A program made the translations under genes and the position numbers. From an uncultured bacterium (GTDB taxonomy: Bacteria; Cyanobacteriota; Vampirovibrionia; Gastranaerophilales; Gastranaerophilaceae), in contig CASELB010000034.1 in NCBI GenBank assembly GCA_949288685.1, positions 1-16,364 on the forward strand: a stretch of 16,364 nucleotides of DNA, read 5' to 3'. Below are positions 14,601 through 16,364 of this stretch, piece after piece; the stretch's first letter is position 1, and the number at the start of each line of letters is the position of its first letter. Under the pieces are notes generated by a model. The model searched no databases and was not told the DNA's origin. It worked only from the letters and a program-made list of their open reading frames with translations.

Positions 14601-15083
14601 TTATTTCTTCTTCTTTTTAAATTTCGGAGCCGCGCATATATGAGAAAACGCCCACCAGTTTAATGAACCGCCGTATGCATCCTCACTGTTTTTTAGCAGT
14701 TGGTTAACATTAGAAAATATTTCCTGTACATTTTTTGACTGACCTATTTTCCTTAATGAAAAGTCGTTTGATGTTCTTAAATGAAATTCAAGTCTTATAC
14801 AGGATTCTATTTCTTGAAGGGCTGCGTGTATAAGCATAATTTGCTCAATCTTAGAAAAATTTTTTAGCATTGTTTGTATTTTTGCAAGCGGCGGTACTTC
14901 TGAAATTGAAATAATCAATTCCGCATTGGTTTTATACCACTCTTTGTAATCCTCGTATGTAATACTTTCAAGCTGTTTTTTCAAAGCTCTTATATCTTTT
15001 TCATTAAACAACTGTATGAGTATTTTGCCGCGCTGTTGTTTCTTTCTTATATTCTCACTCGGCGGATAAATATTTATATCCAA
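14601..15083 (-). CDS. Unrecognised 160-residue helical protein with lysine-rich tail
   Basis: I do not recognise this protein. It is predicted to be mainly helical and charged, without a signal peptide or membrane segment. Features to note are an N-terminal basic patch (IRKKQQRGK, 12-20), a leucine- and isoleucine-rich middle, an aromatic LNWWAFSHICAAP stretch near the end and a terminal FKKKKK. The frame starts at TTG (15081-15083), with GGGGAAAG just upstream; the first in-frame ATG is about 70 codons later, so TTG is probably the real start. It lies 42 bases before queD and 88 bases after kdsD. Base use looks like the neighbours, with no sign of transfer. The basic ends suggest RNA or DNA contact, which is only a guess. 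Confidence 0.65.
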   Translation of the reverse strand: MDINIYPPSENIRKKQQRGKILIQLFNEKDIRALKKQLESITYEDYKEWYKTNAELIISISEVPPLAKIQTMLKNFSKIEQIMLIHAALQEIESCIRLEFHLRTSNDFSLRKIGQSKNVQEIFSNVNQLLKNSEDAYGGSLNWWAFSHICAAPKFKKKKK

Positions 15084-15171
15084 AACTTTCCCCGTTTTTG
15101 CAACTTAAATATTAGATATATAAATTATGCATAAAACTAAAGTGAGAATAAATAACCCACATGGATAATTT

Positions 15172-16158
15172 TTATTTTACACCGTTAGCAAGCAGGTCAT
15201 GAATATGGATTACTCCGACTGGTTTATTTTGTTCGTTAACGGCAAAGAGATTTGTAATCTTCTTTGTATTCATAATTTTCAGTGCTTCTGATGCCAGCAT
15301 ATCTGGAGAAACCGTTTTAGGACTTTTAGTCATTATGTTGACTGCTTTTTCATCAAAAATCCTTGCAGAAAGGCATCTTCTAAGGTCACCATCTGTTATT
15401 ATTCCTGTTAAAATGCCGTCTTTATTAATAAAGCCTACGCATCCCAGCCGCTTGGAAGTTATTTCGAGAAGTACATTCTGCATTTCTGATTCTTCATATA
15501 AAACAGGCATTTCTTCTCCTTTATGCATAAGGTCAGAAACTCTTTGAAGTATAGAACCGAGTTTCCCGCCGGGGTGTCTGTCATTAAATTCTGTTTTTGA
15601 AAATCCTTTTCTTTCTATTAGACCTACTGTCAAAATATCTCCAAGGACAAGGGTTGCGGTAGTTGAATTTGTCGGTGCAAGACCAAGCGGGCATGCTTCA
15701 CCGTTATTCGGAAGTTGCAATACAACATCGCCGGCTTTTCCAAGTGAACTATCGGGATTTTTGGTTATTGCAATAAGAGTAATGCCAAAGCGTTTACAGT
15801 AATTTATAATGTCAACAAGTTCTTTTGATTCACCGCTGTTTGATATGGCAATTACAATATCCTCTTCGGTAATCATTCCTAAATCGCCATGACTGGCTTC
15901 TGCAGGGTGGACAAAAAAGGACGGAGTGCCGGTAGAGGCGAGGGATGCTGCTATTTTTTTTCCTATATGTCCGGATTTCCCCATACCTGAAATAATTATC
16001 CGCCCTTTTGCGTTTTGCATTAAATCAAGTGCTTTTGTTAATGATTCATAATCAAGATTTTGTTTTAATTTTTCAAGTGTATTGACTTCTGAATCAATAG
16101 TTGCGCAGGCATGTTGTTTGTCGGACAGTATTTTATCAGCTGCAGGTGTATTTAGCAT
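15172..16158 (-). CDS. kdsD: KdsD/KpsF-type D-arabinose 5-phosphate isomerase
   Basis: This 328-residue enzyme should interconvert ribulose 5-phosphate and arabinose 5-phosphate, the first step to Kdo for LPS. The SIS domain (about 50-185) has SGMGKSGHIGKKIA (57-70), PAEASHGDLGM (85-95) and AISNSGESKE (104-113). FNDRHPGGKLG (191-201) is characteristic of the KpsF/KdsD/GutQ group. Two CBS domains follow (about 210-265 and 275-326), with GIITDGDLRR in the first. The length is typical. AAGGAG precedes the ATG at 16156-16158. No other Kdo gene is in the window, so the KdsD role rather than GutQ is inferred. It appears to open the minus-strand block. Confidence 0.93.
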   Translation of the reverse strand: MLNTPAADKILSDKQHACATIDSEVNTLEKLKQNLDYESLTKALDLMQNAKGRIIISGMGKSGHIGKKIAASLASTGTPSFFVHPAEASHGDLGMITEEDIVIAISNSGESKELVDIINYCKRFGITLIAITKNPDSSLGKAGDVVLQLPNNGEACPLGLAPTNSTTATLVLGDILTVGLIERKGFSKTEFNDRHPGGKLGSILQRVSDLMHKGEEMPVLYEESEMQNVLLEITSKRLGCVGFINKDGILTGIITDGDLRRCLSARIFDEKAVNIMTKSPKTVSPDMLASEALKIMNTKKITNLFAVNEQNKPVGVIHIHDLLANGVK

Positions 16159-16216
16159 ATCCTAACTCCTTAAATTACGTTATTAGTTTAACATAATTTT
16201 ACCTTTAAAAACATAT

Positions 16217-16245
16217 ATTATGAAGATTTATTATGTTTTATGCAA
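16217..16245 (-). promoter_or_regulatory. Possible promoter before kdsD
   Basis: On the minus strand TTGCAT (16240-16245) is 17 bases from CATAAT (16217-16222) in AT-rich noncoding sequence. The -10 box is good and the -35 box is poor. It would give a leader of about 50 bases. Confidence 0.3.
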
Positions 16246-16364
16246 GTGATTTAAAGAGCCGAGCAGGCTCCTTTTTTAATGCCGACGGCGGGACTTGTCT
16301 TGGTCTGTTCGCGTTAAACGTGTCTGCGGATTTTGCTTCAAAGAATTACATTCTTTTCGCAAAA
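16233..16364 (+). other. Open plus-strand segment running off the window edge, possible gene start or repeat
   Basis: From the ATG at 16233 the plus strand is open for 44 codons to the window end, beginning MFYASDLKSRAGSFF and containing NADGGTCLGLFALNV and DFASKNYILFA. No good Shine-Dalgarno sequence precedes it. The minus strand is also open here, ending ...TDQDKSRRRH at a TAA (16276-16278). The stretch 16279-16320 has 24 G or C in 42 bases, richer than the surroundings. Several short inverted repeats occur, including AAAGAAT/ATTCTTT (16340-16356). It may be a real gene start, the tail of a gene on the other strand, or a dispersed repeat. The rest of the gap (16159-16232) holds only the kdsD leader and its possible promoter. 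Confidence 0.3.
16256..16278. terminator. Small hairpin with flanking T-run or A-run
   Basis: GAGCC and GGCTC form a five-base-pair stem with the five-base loop GAGCA (16256-16270), followed on the plus strand by CC-less C and six T (16271-16277). On the minus strand it is followed by TTTAAAT and lies right after a stop codon at 16276-16278. It could end a minus-strand gene entering from the right, or a plus-strand transcript. The stem is short. Confidence 0.4.

Noticed and set aside
1..16364. CRISPR array, insertion sequence, tRNA or rRNA
   Set aside because: No regularly spaced direct repeats, transposase-like frame, terminal repeats or conserved RNA sequence were seen on either strand.

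Overview
The window is an AT-rich bacterial chromosome segment in which every confidently called gene lies on the minus strand. It reads right to left from about 16.2 kb to 1. Most genes are separated by fewer than 90 bases, and several start codons overlap the previous stop. The best lineage clue is NusB: it is about 219 residues, not about 140, and starts MQARRAAREL. That resembles the long cyanobacterial form. A Kdo-pathway gene implies an LPS-bearing, Gram-negative envelope. Together these suggest a non-photosynthetic relative of Cyanobacteria (Vampirovibrionia/Melainabacteria, for example Gastranaerophilales). This is inference from a single window; no rRNA or tRNA gene is visible to confirm it.

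Right part (about 16.2 to 11.3 kb): an arabinose-5-phosphate isomerase (KdsD/KpsF type), an unrecognised 160-residue helical protein with a TTG start, QueD, undecaprenyl-diphosphatase UppP, an RseP-type site-2 protease and ribosomal protein bL9. bL9 has a plausible promoter of its own and is followed by a strong intrinsic terminator.

Middle part (about 11.3 to 7.1 kb): four less standard genes. They are a UROD/MetE-like protein lacking the usual mid-protein His/Cys ligands, an exported calcineurin-like phosphoesterase with several metal ligands replaced, a degenerate PilZ-like protein, and a TPR-repeat protein with about ten repeats.

Left part (about 7.1 kb to 1): nusB, ftsY, an MpaA-like M14 zinc peptidase, then the murein and division cluster murF, mraY, murD, ftsW and the first codons of murG. 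FtsY delivers nascent membrane proteins. MurD and MurF complete the UDP-MurNAc-pentapeptide, MraY and MurG make lipids I and II, and FtsW polymerises septal glycan. UppP further upstream recycles the lipid carrier, and the M14 enzyme may trim muropeptides.

The last 130 bases (16233 to 16364) differ from the rest. They are richer in G+C, contain hairpins and are open on both strands, so they may be the edge of another gene or a repeat. No CRISPR array, insertion sequence, transposase, tRNA or rRNA was seen. No gap between genes exceeds 300 bases; the largest is 16159 to 16364.
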